DNA of 64,000 nucleotides. Source: Anaerolineales bacterium. Its GTDB lineage: Bacteria > Chloroflexota > Anaerolineae > Anaerolineales > Villigracilaceae. Made by a program: the position numbers and the translations under genes. The notes under the pieces were generated by a model. That model was not told where the DNA came from. It was given only the letters and a program-made list of their open reading frames with translations, and searched no databases. Shown piece after piece: positions 15,685-24,497 of the stretch. Where the stretch lies: positions 2,170,001-2,234,000 of the forward strand of contig CP129482.1 in the NCBI GenBank assembly GCA_030583925.1, given 5' to 3'. Position 1 is the stretch's first letter, and every line of letters starts with the position of its first letter.

Positions 15685-16047
15685 ATGGAAGATTTTGACC
15701 CCGCTACAAGTTTTGGTCCAGATGTAGCCGCGCACTATGACGATTACAAGTGCAGCGACGAAGATTCTGTCGCCGCTTTTCTTGCGGAATTCGCCAAAGA
15801 AGGTTTCGCGCTTGAATTTGCCATTGGCACAGGACGAATCGTTCTCCCGCTAACAAAAAAGGGCGTCAAAGTTGACGGCATCGAATTATCGCCTCACATG
15901 ATTGAAAAACTTCATGCAAAACCAGAAGAAAAAAACATCAATGTAATCATTGGCGATATGTGCAGTACAACCACCAACCGCCGCTATTCGGTCGTGTATC
16001 TGGTCTACAACACAATATTCAGGCCCGCATTGATGGAATGCGTTTAA
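15685..16047 (+). pseudogene. Truncated SAM-dependent methyltransferase (cassette 4)
   Basis: The 120 codons give the first half of a class I methyltransferase: 'DVAAHYDDYKCSDEDS', motif I 'ALEFAIGTGRIVLPL', 'VDGIELSPHMIEKL' and 'VIIGDM', then 'SVVYLVYNTI' where relatives continue for another 120 residues. Here the frame changes to 'FRPALMECV' and stops. The rest of the domain is not found downstream before 16138, so this is a truncated remnant. It is probably the last cassette of the array. Confidence 0.7.
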
Positions 16048-16138
16048 TGCACAGATTTGCTAATTGGCAACGGGGCATATTTGATATAAACAGCAAGGTG
16101 CATGTGTCAATTTACAGTTTCCAATAAAGCGAGCGCTT

Positions 16139-17149
16139 TCACCGTTCGATAAAGCGCGGCAGGTCGCTCAAATATCTTTCCGCAAATTCAATAATGACCA
16201 CATCGGGCTGGCGTTCATCCACCCACGAAAGATTCCACATGCCGCTCCCGCTGTAATTTTGAACATACAAACCGCTGTGAAAATGTTCTCCCAGCATGGG
16301 GATCACATTGAAAAAGAAAGAGTCATAATACAAAACTAGATCAGGCAGGCTGGAATCCGGGTTGTACGAAAACATCAACTTGCGTCCGCCGAGATTCACA
16401 GTTTTGTAATTAGCGCTCAGATCGAATAAGGGAGCAAATTGGATCTTCGACTCGTCGAGCGTCGTCGCCCCAATGACGCTCGCAAGGTCAAGCGCATCCG
16501 GCTCGCTGACAACCGGCTCAAAATCGGACGGGGGATGCGCCGCAACGGCGGGGAATTTTTTACTCACCTCAACCATCAGCGCGGAATAAGCAATGTATGC
16601 GCCATAGTCGTTCCAATGCGTGTCTGTCGCGTAATATATTTGCCGCTCCTCTTTCGCGGCGAGGAGCGCGGGGCGCAGGTCAATCACTTGCTGTCTCCCG
16701 TTCGCGCGGAGGTAATTCACCAATTGATCCAATTTCGATTCGCTCCCGATGACGGGAATCTGACTTGGGACGCGTTCGGGGTAGATCGTGTTCTTGTTGG
16801 GAGGAATGACGATCAGTAAAGTGATTCCCTGTTCCGCGTATCTTGCGGAAAGCGAATCCAAGTTTTGCTGGAACTGGCTGAGTTCTTCTTCCGTGAACAG
16901 TTCGACCTTTTGATAGTCTTCGATATCACCTTCGGCAGTGTACACCAGCCAGCCATTGTCGCCCACAACAACCTTCGGAAAGACGCGGTCTCCAACGGCC
17001 AGACGCAGATTCGACACCAAAGTAACCAGCCGTCCACGTAGATAGAACGAGTCTCCGATGGCGTATGGGTCGAGCGCGAGAGTCCGCAAAGGGACGAGCA
17101 ACAGCCCGATAAAAACGGCGATCAAAGCGATGGAATATTTTTCTTTCAT
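16139..17149 (-). CDS. AlgJ/AlgX-like SGNH-fold O-acyltransferase
   Basis: 336 residues with an N-terminal membrane anchor (about 5-25), then an extracytoplasmic SGNH-like domain of the AlgJ/AlgX (DHHW) type. It has 'YATDTHWNDYG' (about residue 190) with the catalytic Asp-x-His, and 'LVLYYDSFF' carrying the Ser. It ends 'DVVIIEFAERYL'. Such proteins take an acyl group from an MBOAT partner and place it on a surface polymer. The gene shares one base with the upstream MBOAT gene, so the two are coupled. The polymer and the acyl group (acetyl is usual) are not shown by the sequence. Confidence 0.85.
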   Translation of the reverse strand: MKEKYSIALIAVFIGLLLVPLRTLALDPYAIGDSFYLRGRLVTLVSNLRLAVGDRVFPKVVVGDNGWLVYTAEGDIEDYQKVELFTEEELSQFQQNLDSLSARYAEQGITLLIVIPPNKNTIYPERVPSQIPVIGSESKLDQLVNYLRANGRQQVIDLRPALLAAKEERQIYYATDTHWNDYGAYIAYSALMVEVSKKFPAVAAHPPSDFEPVVSEPDALDLASVIGATTLDESKIQFAPLFDLSANYKTVNLGGRKLMFSYNPDSSLPDLVLYYDSFFFNVIPMLGEHFHSGLYVQNYSGSGMWNLSWVDERQPDVVIIEFAERYLSDLPRFIER

Positions 17150-18570
17150 CAGAAACTCTGGTAAATGCCAGGCAGGAATTGGCTATTTGTCATCACGCCG
17201 ACCGAGATAATAAACAAAACTAACAGCAAAAGATCGGTTGCGATTTTTAACGGGAGCGATTTGTCAACGTATGGCTTGACAACGACTCCAATCGGCAGGC
17301 AGAACAAAACGCCCGCGGCAAAGGCCAACAAAAAGGACGGCTCGATGAACGGGAGCGGACTGGTCGCGCTAAACGACAATTGCATTGTCTGCCCGCTGTT
17401 GCTGAACAAAAAGAGCAGGAAGTTGCGCGCATAATCGAGGTCCGGCGAGCGGAAGATCAACCACGCGAACAAAACAACCGCGAGGGCGTAAACATGGCGG
17501 ATGGGTCGAAACAGGCTATGTTTCAACCAACGGTTCAAGAAAAGATTTTCGATCACGATGAAAAAGCCGTGGATCAATCCCCAGAGCGCGAATTCAATCG
17601 CAAAGCCGTGCCATAACCCGGTCAGCAGGAAGACGATCAGCACATTGAGAGACTGTCCTATCACAGGGATTCGCCACCGCTCCAGCGGAAAGAACACATA
17701 ATCCCGGAACCACGTCGAGAGCGAGATGTGCCATCGCCGCCAAAAATCGCCGATACTTTGCGCCGTGTAGGGAGCATTGAAGTTCTCCGAGAAGCGCAGT
17801 CCCATCATCGCGGCAAGTCCAATCGCCATGTCGGTATACCCCGAAAAATCATAATAGATCTGTAGGGCGTAACCTGTCAGGGCAAGCCAGCCAACCAGCG
17901 GAGTTGTCGCGCCGATCGGCAGACCGAAAACGGTATCCACTACTTTTGAAAGCGTATCGGCGATCAGAATCTTTTTTGCGAAGCCGCCCAGAAAGCGGCG
18001 GACGCCGTCCGCTACCTGATTTGGGTCCAGCGTTGGCGCGGGGAGTTCTTGCGCCAGCGTTCGATAACGCACAATCGGACCGACTAGCAATTTCGGGAAA
18101 AGCAAAACGTAAAACGCAAACGAGATCAACTTCTTTTCGGCTTTCACAGTCCCCTTGTTCACATCCAATAAATAGGAAATTAGCTGAAAGCTGATATACG
18201 ACAAACCAAGCGGGAACGTGAAAGGATCTAAATAGCCGCCAACCCGTTCGGGAAGCCGCTCGATCAGGTGCGGCAACAGATTTCCGCCATATGAGACAAG
18301 CCATTTGAACGCGATCAAAGTCCCCAAATTGACTAACAACCCCGCAAAAAGAATCCACTTGGAAGGCTTGGCAGAAAGAAGCAAGCCAAACCCATAAGTA
18401 ACCGCCATTAAACAGAGGATGACAATTAGATTAAGCGCGTTCCCCCAAGCGTAAAATAACACGCTGGCGAGAATCCCAACGACGGGCCGCCAGCGTGGTT
18501 GTGCGAAAAAATAAAACAGCAGAAAGAAAGGAAGGAATAAGAATAAAAAGAGCGCGGTGTTGAAATTCAT
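17149..18570 (-). CDS. MBOAT-family O-acyltransferase (AlgI-like) with DltX-like tail
   Basis: 473 residues and about eleven membrane segments. The MBOAT signature 'LTGLWHGFAIEFALWGLIHG' contains the catalytic His; 'FWRRWHISLSTWFRDYVFFPL' and 'YYDFSGYTDMAIGL' are family hallmarks. It moves an acyl group across the membrane to the AlgJ-like partner encoded downstream. The very C-terminus is one extra membrane helix followed by 'FLPGIYQSF', which looks like the tail of DltX-type peptides (compare WIYQGF of the separate microprotein at 59205-59333). No dedicated carrier protein or ligase is next to this pair. Confidence 0.88.
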   Translation of the reverse strand: MNFNTALFLFLFLPFFLLFYFFAQPRWRPVVGILASVLFYAWGNALNLIVILCLMAVTYGFGLLLSAKPSKWILFAGLLVNLGTLIAFKWLVSYGGNLLPHLIERLPERVGGYLDPFTFPLGLSYISFQLISYLLDVNKGTVKAEKKLISFAFYVLLFPKLLVGPIVRYRTLAQELPAPTLDPNQVADGVRRFLGGFAKKILIADTLSKVVDTVFGLPIGATTPLVGWLALTGYALQIYYDFSGYTDMAIGLAAMMGLRFSENFNAPYTAQSIGDFWRRWHISLSTWFRDYVFFPLERWRIPVIGQSLNVLIVFLLTGLWHGFAIEFALWGLIHGFFIVIENLFLNRWLKHSLFRPIRHVYALAVVLFAWLIFRSPDLDYARNFLLFLFSNSGQTMQLSFSATSPLPFIEPSFLLAFAAGVLFCLPIGVVVKPYVDKSLPLKIATDLLLLVLFIISVGVMTNSQFLPGIYQSF

Positions 18571-18603
18571 GGAGAGGACTCGACCGCAATTATACCCACA
18601 GCG

Positions 18604-19509
18604 CTACACCCCTCCCCTCACCTTCTTCCAATATCGCAACAACCCGTCCGCGCTCATGCCAAGAGGGTTTGCCAGTTCGTAAGCTTTGACCGCCTCGTCG
18701 CTCAAGCCGACCGATTTGCCTTCCTCAAAAATCCAATGCGTGAAACTCTCGCGCAATTCTTCGATGGACGGCTCCTTCACCATCACTTTCTCCAGCCAGC
18801 GTTCGGCGGAGTCTAATCCCTTTTCCACTTCGCGCAATTGCCAGTCGGGATCATCGTAGACGCCAAAATGGGTCGGCGCGAGGCGCGCAGGCTTGAGAGC
18901 GCGTAATTTGACGAGGCTTTCCTTCCAGCGCTCGATGTGCAGTTCGGGCGGCGGCATCGGCACGCGCAAATATTGATAACCGGGAATCCGCACTCCGCCC
19001 ACGTCACCGCAAAAGATAATGTCTTCGAACTGATACGCAAAATGATGTTCTGCGTGACCGGGTGTGTTGTGCGGAATAAATTCCATGTTCCCGATCTTGA
19101 CCGCCTCTCCGTCTTTCGCCGCGTGCAGTTTATTTTCAGGCACCGGCAGGAACTCGCCCCACAGCGAATCCATGCGATCGCCGTAGATGCGCGTGGCGCT
19201 GGCGAGCAATTTTTCCGGGTTGAGCATGTGCGGCGCGCCGACGGGATGCACATAAATTTCGGCGCCCTGGTTTGCGAGCCAGCCCGCCGCGCCGGCATGA
19301 TCGAGATGAATGTGCGTGAGCAGAACGTGAGTCACATCACGCGTGGATAAACCTTCCGCCGCGAGACCAGCCGTAAGGGAAGGAAGAGTCGAGCCGGGTC
19401 CGCTTTCGATCAGGACGACTGAGTCGGCATCCCGAATCAAATACGCGGCGATCGCGTGCGGGCGTCCTTGGAAATTCAAGTCAAGTGTGACAATACGGGT
19501 TTGCGCCAT
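18604..19509 (-). CDS. Metallo-beta-lactamase-fold hydrolase
   Basis: 301 residues. The zinc site is 'THIHLDHAGA' (about residues 64-73), then 'PGHAEHH', 'FCGDVGG' and a final His in 'APTHFG'. An 80-residue helical C-terminal extension follows, as in the glyoxalase II-like subgroup acting on thioesters or phosphorylated substrates. The substrate is unknown. ATG 19509 is chosen as the domain begins there ([10 protein letters not shown]); upstream codons would lie inside the DUF58 gene. It still overlaps that gene by 34 bases, suggesting one message with DUF58 and MoxR. Confidence 0.8.
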   Translation of the reverse strand: MAQTRIVTLDLNFQGRPHAIAAYLIRDADSVVLIESGPGSTLPSLTAGLAAEGLSTRDVTHVLLTHIHLDHAGAAGWLANQGAEIYVHPVGAPHMLNPEKLLASATRIYGDRMDSLWGEFLPVPENKLHAAKDGEAVKIGNMEFIPHNTPGHAEHHFAYQFEDIIFCGDVGGVRIPGYQYLRVPMPPPELHIERWKESLVKLRALKPARLAPTHFGVYDDPDWQLREVEKGLDSAERWLEKVMVKEPSIEELRESFTHWIFEEGKSVGLSDEAVKAYELANPLGMSADGLLRYWKKVRGGV

Positions 19510-20798
19510 GATGAGTCCTGTGAATTGATTTGTGAATAGAAACTTGAGAGGGTCACGCCGAGATCTTCGTCGCAATACACGCGGCATACCGGAACTCTGC
19601 GTTCTTCGAGTGAGCGCGCCAAATCTTCATTGCCGACGCGCGCGCCGAATGAAATGGTCATCATTAATACCACCACGGGGCGTAAGCCGCGGCGCTGTAA
19701 ACTGTCCACCGCGAGCGTTAGTTCGGAATGGATCGTCGGCGTGACAATGATCGCGCTGGAGCCTTGCGGCAACTGCCCCATCTGCGCGGCAACGAGCGCG
19801 GGAAGCGTGAACAGACTCTCAGCGTGGATGAACGCCAACGCTTCGAGAATTTTCGCCTCTTGACGCTCGCTTCTTTCCGCAGGGATAACTTTGTACGTGC
19901 GCCCCGACGCCGTAACCAAACCGACGGAGCGCCGCGCCGCGAGAAAGTAATTCGCCAGCGACGCCGCCGCGCTAATCGAATATTCGAGCGAAGAGGGTTG
20001 CAATTTGATCTTGTGTCGTCGCAGTAAAAAAAGGTCGTCGGCTGGCGGCGGCACGAACGTCTCGCCGGTCTTTGCAATATGCGCGTTGTGAAACGCGTCG
20101 AGGAACAGCCACACTTCCGATTGCGGGTCTTGTTCGAATTCTTTTACCATCAACTGTCCACGCCGGACGCTCGTGCGCCAATGAATCCGTTTGAGCGGAT
20201 CGCCCACCACGTATTCGCGTACGCCTGAAGCGTGCGGCGTCACATCCGCCGATTTGCGGCGGATCACTTGTCCGCCGGGGAGCATGCCCGGCGGTGAAAG
20301 GAACGAAGCCACGTTGAACAACATCGGCAGGACGACGAGCGATTCCTTTGCGGGAAAAACTTTTGAAACACGGAAGATCCCGAACGGGTCGCCGGAACTA
20401 ATGCGCGTGGGACCAAGCGGGAACCCGCCGCGCGCGGTGAGCCAAGTGCGGGCAGTGTATGAATATTTTTGTTTCGGGGCGATCAAGGTTAGGACGCGTG
20501 AGCCGCGCGCAAAAGGTATCGAGGTTTCGTTCGATAACTCCAGCCAGAATTTCCTCGCACGGCTGTTGTTGGTCACCTCATAATGCTCTTCGAACACATC
20601 GCCAACGGTGGCGCGCAGCGAACGCGCTTTGCGCTCGACACGGATTCCACGCAGCGAGGAGATCGCCAGCCACCCCGCAAGCAACAGGAGCAATAATCCG
20701 ATGTAGAACAGGCGCACGTAGAATACCTGCCCATCTACGAATGCGCCGACCCCGCCCACGATGAGGATGAGAAAAACGAAGACGCGTCCGGCGGTCAC
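19476..20798 (-). CDS. DUF58 domain protein
   Basis: 440 residues: two N-terminal membrane helices (about 5-45), a beta-rich region, then the DUF58 signature '[27 protein letters not shown]' (about residues 190-220) and a von Willebrand A-like end ('[10 protein letters not shown]'). DUF58 proteins are encoded with MoxR ATPases and are thought to help assembly or maturation of membrane or envelope complexes. The start overlaps the end of the moxR-like gene by 4 bases. No transglutaminase-like partner follows, unlike many such operons; an MBL hydrolase does. Confidence 0.88.
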   Translation of the reverse strand: MTAGRVFVFLILIVGGVGAFVDGQVFYVRLFYIGLLLLLLAGWLAISSLRGIRVERKARSLRATVGDVFEEHYEVTNNSRARKFWLELSNETSIPFARGSRVLTLIAPKQKYSYTARTWLTARGGFPLGPTRISSGDPFGIFRVSKVFPAKESLVVLPMLFNVASFLSPPGMLPGGQVIRRKSADVTPHASGVREYVVGDPLKRIHWRTSVRRGQLMVKEFEQDPQSEVWLFLDAFHNAHIAKTGETFVPPPADDLFLLRRHKIKLQPSSLEYSISAAASLANYFLAARRSVGLVTASGRTYKVIPAERSERQEAKILEALAFIHAESLFTLPALVAAQMGQLPQGSSAIIVTPTIHSELTLAVDSLQRRGLRPVVVLMMTISFGARVGNEDLARSLEERRVPVCRVYCDEDLGVTLSSFYSQINSQDSSWRKPVLSHLT

Positions 20799-21775
20799 TT
20801 CGATTGACCCTTATCCTTTTCCGCCGGCACGCGGTAATCGCCGCCGGGCGCCGCCGCGCTTTGAATCACTTCCTGCACGATGCGGTCTGCGCTCAACTCA
20901 CGTAAACGCGCGGCAGGCGAAACAATGATGCGATGACCAAGCACCGCAACCGCCAACGCCTTAACGTCATCCGGCAAAACATGGTCGCGACCGTGCAACG
21001 CGGCACGCGCTTGCCCGGCGCGGAACAACGCCAGACTCCCGCGCGGGCTCGCGCCGAGGTATACGTCGTTGCTATGACGCGTGCGTCCAACAAGGTCAAT
21101 GATATATTTTTGCACAGCGGTAGAAACATATACCTTGCGGACTGCCTCGACGGCTTTCAACAACTCTTTGACTTTCACCACCGATTTCAACGCTTCGATC
21201 GGATGCTTGAGTTGCTGACCGCTCAACACTTTCACCTCCTCCGTCGGGCTGGGATATCCCATGCGGATGCGAAGCAGGAAGCGGTCTAACTGTGCCTCAG
21301 GCAACGGAAACGTACCTTCGTACTCGATCGGATTCTGTGTGGCAAGCACCATGAACGGTTTTGGCAACGGATGCGTAACTCCGTCTACCGTGACCTGCCG
21401 TTCCTCCATCGCTTCGAGCAGCGCGGCTTGAGTCTTCGGCGTGGCGCGGTTGACTTCATCGGCAAGGACGATCTGTCCCATAATAGGACCTGCACGGAAT
21501 TCGAATTTGCGTTTCTGTTGATTAAAAATAGATACGCCCGTAACATCGCTGGGGAGCATATCGGGCGTAAACTGAATACGGTTGAACGAACAATCGAGCG
21601 ATTTGGCAAGACTGCGCGCCAGCATGGTCTTGCCTACGCCGGGCACGTCTTCGATAAGCAAATGACCCTGGCACAATAAGCCGATGACGACAAGTTCCAA
21701 TGCTTGACTCTTGCCCACGATAACTTTTTCGAGATTGCCGGCGAGATTCTCGCCGAATGCTTTGAGGTCGGTCAT
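20795..21775 (-). CDS. MoxR-family AAA+ ATPase
   Basis: 326 residues. Walker A '[16 protein letters not shown]' is at about residue 40; '[20 protein letters not shown]' carries the family's Walker B region and sensor helix, '[22 protein letters not shown]' the sensor 1 and arginine-finger part, and '[10 protein letters not shown]' sensor 2. MoxR ATPases act as chaperones for metal insertion or complex assembly with a DUF58/VWA partner, encoded here immediately downstream with a 4-base overlap. It is the first gene of the minus-strand operon. Confidence 0.92.
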   Translation of the reverse strand: MTDLKAFGENLAGNLEKVIVGKSQALELVVIGLLCQGHLLIEDVPGVGKTMLARSLAKSLDCSFNRIQFTPDMLPSDVTGVSIFNQQKRKFEFRAGPIMGQIVLADEVNRATPKTQAALLEAMEERQVTVDGVTHPLPKPFMVLATQNPIEYEGTFPLPEAQLDRFLLRIRMGYPSPTEEVKVLSGQQLKHPIEALKSVVKVKELLKAVEAVRKVYVSTAVQKYIIDLVGRTRHSNDVYLGASPRGSLALFRAGQARAALHGRDHVLPDDVKALAVAVLGHRIIVSPAARLRELSADRIVQEVIQSAAAPGGDYRVPAEKDKGQSK

Positions 21776-21886
21776 GAAAGAGGTATCCTTCCCGTTCCAG
21801 AGGTGTTAATGCCGCCTTGATTGTACGGGTATTCGATGGCATGGGCAAGTGAAATTCACCCCTCTGCGGAGGGGTATCGGTATTGT

Positions 21887-21959
21887 AAACCGCGAAGAAC
21901 GCCAAGGACGCGAAGATTCATTATGACCTTCTTGGCGGTCTTTGCGCGCTTTGCGGTTC
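21887..21959. repeat. Palindromic intergenic repeat
   Basis: AAACCGCGAAG ... GCCAAGGACGCGAAG is mirrored by CTTCTTGGCGG ... CTTTGCGGTT, giving an imperfect hairpin of about 73 bases. Its style matches dispersed MITE/REP-like repeats. It lies between the MoxR gene and the tRNA-Arg promoter. Confidence 0.55.
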
Positions 21960-22015
21960 GAGACTCTTTGAAGGCGATTCTCTTTGGTGCATTTCGAGTA
22001 TAATTTCGCGCACCC

Positions 22016-22088
22016 GTCCCCGTAGCTCAATGGACAGAGTAACAGACTTCGAATCTGGTGGTTGCGCGTTCGACCCGCGCCGGGGACG
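22016..22088 (+). tRNA. tRNA-Arg (TCG)
   Basis: The acceptor arm GTCCCCG (22016-22022) pairs with CGGGGAC (22081-22087), discriminator G. A D-arm with GCTC/GAGT, an anticodon loop CTTCGAA (anticodon TCG, decoding CGA) and a T-arm GCGCG-TTCGACC-CGCGC are all present. CCA is not encoded. TATAAT at 21999-22004 is a likely -10 box, though it is very close to the mature 5' end. Confidence 0.93.
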
Positions 22089-22097
22089 CCTCTTTTT

Positions 22098-22325
22098 ATG
22101 CACGCTCATCCCGCTGAAGCAAAAATAATTTCCATGCTCCTCAACCGACTCGAGCGGATCTCGGTCGATTCGCTTTGGGCACATCGCGCCAGCGGACTGC
22201 GCGGCAGTCTGCTCCACATGTTGGAACAATTCGAGGAGGGGAATCCGCCGGAACCGGCGAACATCAAATCCCTGATGCGAAGCGGGTTTTACATCCTGCG
22301 CGAAGCGGCGAGGGAGATGAGGTAA
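22098..22325 (+). CDS. Small hypothetical protein after tRNA-Arg
   Basis: 75 residues, mostly helical ('SMLLNRLERISVDSLWAHRASG', 'LLHMLEQFEEG', 'FYILREAAREMR'), soluble, with no recognised domain. ATG 22098 begins 10 bases after the tRNA and has no ribosome-binding site, so translation may be leaderless after tRNA processing, or start at an internal ATG. Codon use and composition look like real coding DNA, but support is moderate. Confidence 0.5.
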   Translation: MHAHPAEAKIISMLLNRLERISVDSLWAHRASGLRGSLLHMLEQFEEGNPPEPANIKSLMRSGFYILREAAREMR

Positions 22326-22381
22326 GGATTCTTTCTTAATCTCTTCCAACACAGTAGAACATCAAAACAGAAAACAGAGAT

Positions 22382-22639
22382 ATGACTGACCTATACACCC
22401 TTTCACCTTCTCAAATCGTCATGTATACCACCGAAACTTGCTCGGACTGCGTCCGTGCGAAAAAATTCTTCGACGCGCGAGGCATTCCCCACGTCCGCGT
22501 GAAACTCGAAGGGGACGATCAAGCCACCCAGTTCGTGATTCAGGTCAACCGTGGATTCCGATCCGTGCCGACGATTGTCTTCCCCGATGGTTCGGTGTTG
22601 GTCGAGCCGAGTTGGGATGAGTTGAACGCGAAGTTTTGA
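22382..22639 (+). CDS. Glutaredoxin-like (mycoredoxin-type) protein
   Basis: 85 residues with a thioredoxin fold of minimal size: strand 'IVMYTTETCSDCVRAKKFF' with the redox pair Cys20-Ser-Asp-Cys23, and 'RSVPTIVFPDGS' with the cis-Pro loop. It resembles mycoredoxin/NrdH-type reductants, which reduce disulfides or mixed disulfides in the cytoplasm using low-molecular thiols or thioredoxin reductase. The CSDC active site is unusual compared with CPYC of classical glutaredoxins. Confidence 0.88.
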   Translation: MTDLYTLSPSQIVMYTTETCSDCVRAKKFFDARGIPHVRVKLEGDDQATQFVIQVNRGFRSVPTIVFPDGSVLVEPSWDELNAKF

Positions 22640-22977
22640 CAGTAGACATTTATCCAAAATTAAATCGAGACGCCGATTCGCGCTGAGAAACGCAGATTTT
22701 CTTCTTGATTTTCTTCAATCAATGATGTTACGCAGTATTCGCTAAAGCATGTCACCCTGAGGACGCCCGCGTCCCGAAGGATCTCTACGACAATCGTATG
22801 GGTTCTTCGCTTCGCTCACATCGTCCCGACATCCTTCGGGAGAACGACATTGCGTAACGTGAGTTAAATCAGCGAAATCAGCGTTTACCTGCGTCCCACG
22901 AACAAAACATTCCGAATAACCAACAGGGGGCTATCCTCCACCCGTCAACAAGGATACAATGAGGGCGAGGAGAGAAA
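22640..22977. other. Intergenic region filled by nested repeats
   Basis: No gene seen. The centre (22728-22857) is a repeat with 7-bp terminal inverted repeats. It is flanked by related short words (GCGCTGAGAAACGCAGATTTTC before it and AATCAGCGAAATCAGCGTTT after it), as if it was inserted into another palindromic repeat. Confidence 0.5.
22728..22857. repeat. MITE-like repeat with TTACGCA/TGCGTAA ends
   Basis: A 130-base unit starting TTACGCAGT and ending CATTGCGTAA, containing TAAAGCATGTCACCCTGAG and an inner hairpin (CCGAAGGATCTC ... CATCCTTCGG). 6253-6299 is a short copy in the other orientation sharing TTACGCAGT..., TAAAGCATGTCACCCTGAG and the flanking CTCAC. Confidence 0.6.
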
Positions 22978-23655
22978 ATGAAACGATTTTTCCCTTATAT
23001 TCTCATCGCCTTGCTACTGGCATCCTGCAACGGCTGGATCATTCAGCCCTTGCCCGGCAACCCGCCTACGCCGTTCCTGCCGAACACACAAGTTCCGAAC
23101 GTGTTCACCGCCACGCCGGTCGTGATCGGAGTTTTTACCGCGTCTCCAACGCCGAATGTCAGTACGCTCACGCCGAGCGTGACGCCATTTGCGACGATTA
23201 CCAGCGCAACGCAAATCGCGTCGTTCACGCCGACAGCGTCCGCGACGAACACGCCGCCAACATCCACCGCGCCAGCCATTGCGCTCACTGTGCTGGGATG
23301 CAAAACCAGCGTGGACATCCTGCACGGCATGGGCGAAGTGACCGATGCCTACGTCACGTTGAAAAACACCGGCGGCATCCAATTGACAAATATAAAAGTT
23401 GCCCTGCTCGCGCTCGACCCCGGGCAACAGACTCACCCCGACCAAACCGCGCTGGTTCCATCGTTGCCGATCGGCTATCAGGTAACGTTGAAATTAACTG
23501 CGGATACGACCTACAAGCAAGCGACTCCCATCCAAGTGGAAGTTAACAGCGACCAGGGACTCTTCCCCCGTGAAGGCGCCGCTTCTTGCACGGACATTGG
23601 GCTGTTTGCCCCTCCCCCCAGCGGACTCAAAACCCCGGTCCCCATCACGCCGTAA
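22978..23655 (+). CDS. Lipoprotein with Thr/Pro-rich linker
   Basis: 225 residues. The signal peptide ends in lipobox LLASC (Cys at about 19), then comes a Thr/Pro/Ser-rich linker to about residue 100, and a C-terminal beta-sandwich-like domain ('VTDAYVTLKNTGGIQLTNIK', 'TLKLTADTTYK') resembling CARDB/FxLYD-type modules. The layout suggests an extracytoplasmic domain held away from the membrane. No enzyme motif. The last residues 'PPPSGLKTPVPITP' form a second short Pro-rich tail. AGGAG lies upstream of the start. Confidence 0.75.
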   Translation: MKRFFPYILIALLLASCNGWIIQPLPGNPPTPFLPNTQVPNVFTATPVVIGVFTASPTPNVSTLTPSVTPFATITSATQIASFTPTASATNTPPTSTAPAIALTVLGCKTSVDILHGMGEVTDAYVTLKNTGGIQLTNIKVALLALDPGQQTHPDQTALVPSLPIGYQVTLKLTADTTYKQATPIQVEVNSDQGLFPREGAASCTDIGLFAPPPSGLKTPVPITP

Positions 23656-23658
23656 TCA

Positions 23659-23718
23659 TGTCATTGCGAGCCCCGTAACCAGCAGATCGCTTCGCCACTT
23701 CATGGCTCGCAATGACAA
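23659..23718. repeat. TCATTGCGAG/CTCGCAATGA palindromic repeat, short copy
   Basis: TGTCATTGCGAG at the left and CTCGCAATGACA at the right form inverted ends around an inner AGATCGCTTCG. Same family as 34471-34570, 36009-36110 and 52968-53060. Confidence 0.7.
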
Positions 23719-23738
23719 ATTAAACTATAATAAGCCTC

Positions 23739-24497
23739 ATGGCAAACGAAAACCTAAACACTCTTAGAAATAAAATCGCCATCCTCATTGACGGCGACAA
23801 CGCGCAATCGTCCCTGCTTCCCCAAATGCTCGTGGAAGCGGGTCGGCACGGACAAGTCACCGTCCGCCGCATCTACGGCGACTGGACGACGAACAGCATG
23901 AACTCGTGGAAAGAGACGCTGAACTTTCACGCGTTCCAACCCATTCAGCAATTCCGCTACACCGTCGGCAAGAACGCCACCGACAGCGCCATGATCATCG
24001 ACGCGATGGACATCATGCACTCCGCCGTAGTGGACGGGTTCTGTCTCGTCTCGTCCGATTCTGATTACACGCGGCTGGCGACACGCATCCGTGAGACTGG
24101 CATCTTCGTGATGGGTATCGGCGAAAAGAAGACGCCGAAAGCGTTCGTCAACGCCTGCGATGTATTCGTCTACACCGAGAACCTCGCGGCAGAGAAGAAA
24201 GCCGCGCAACAGAAACAATCCCACGCGAGAAAGACGACGAAAACCAAAGACGGGAAAGAAGACTCAGACCCAATGCCGATGCTCAGTCAAGCCTTCGAGA
24301 TGGCGGTGGGACAAGACGGCTGGGCTCCGCTCGCAGGGATGGGCAACGCCCTCTACCAACTCGACCCAGGCTTCGACCCGCGCACGTACGGTCACAAACA
24401 ACTCTCGAAGATGATCGCCAGTCTCAAAGACCGCTTCGAAATGAAAACGAAGGATATGGAAGGTCAGCAGATCTTTTATGTGCGGGTGAAGGAATAG
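23739..24497 (+). CDS. NYN-domain (PIN-like) protein with OST-HTH/LOTUS domain
   Basis: 252 residues. The N-terminal NYN domain (about 10-150) has the acidic residues of PIN-like nucleases: 'ILIDGDNAQ' (Asp18, Asp20), 'DSAMIIDAMD' and 'VSSDSDYTRL'. A charged linker follows, then an OST-HTH/LOTUS domain (about 180-252) ending 'DMEGQQIFYVRVKE'. NYN-LOTUS proteins are thought to cleave or bind RNA. The last 35 bases of the gene are repeated almost exactly at 25182-25216, on the far side of the next gene. Confidence 0.88.
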   Translation: MANENLNTLRNKIAILIDGDNAQSSLLPQMLVEAGRHGQVTVRRIYGDWTTNSMNSWKETLNFHAFQPIQQFRYTVGKNATDSAMIIDAMDIMHSAVVDGFCLVSSDSDYTRLATRIRETGIFVMGIGEKKTPKAFVNACDVFVYTENLAAEKKAAQQKQSHARKTTKTKDGKEDSDPMPMLSQAFEMAVGQDGWAPLAGMGNALYQLDPGFDPRTYGHKQLSKMIASLKDRFEMKTKDMEGQQIFYVRVKE

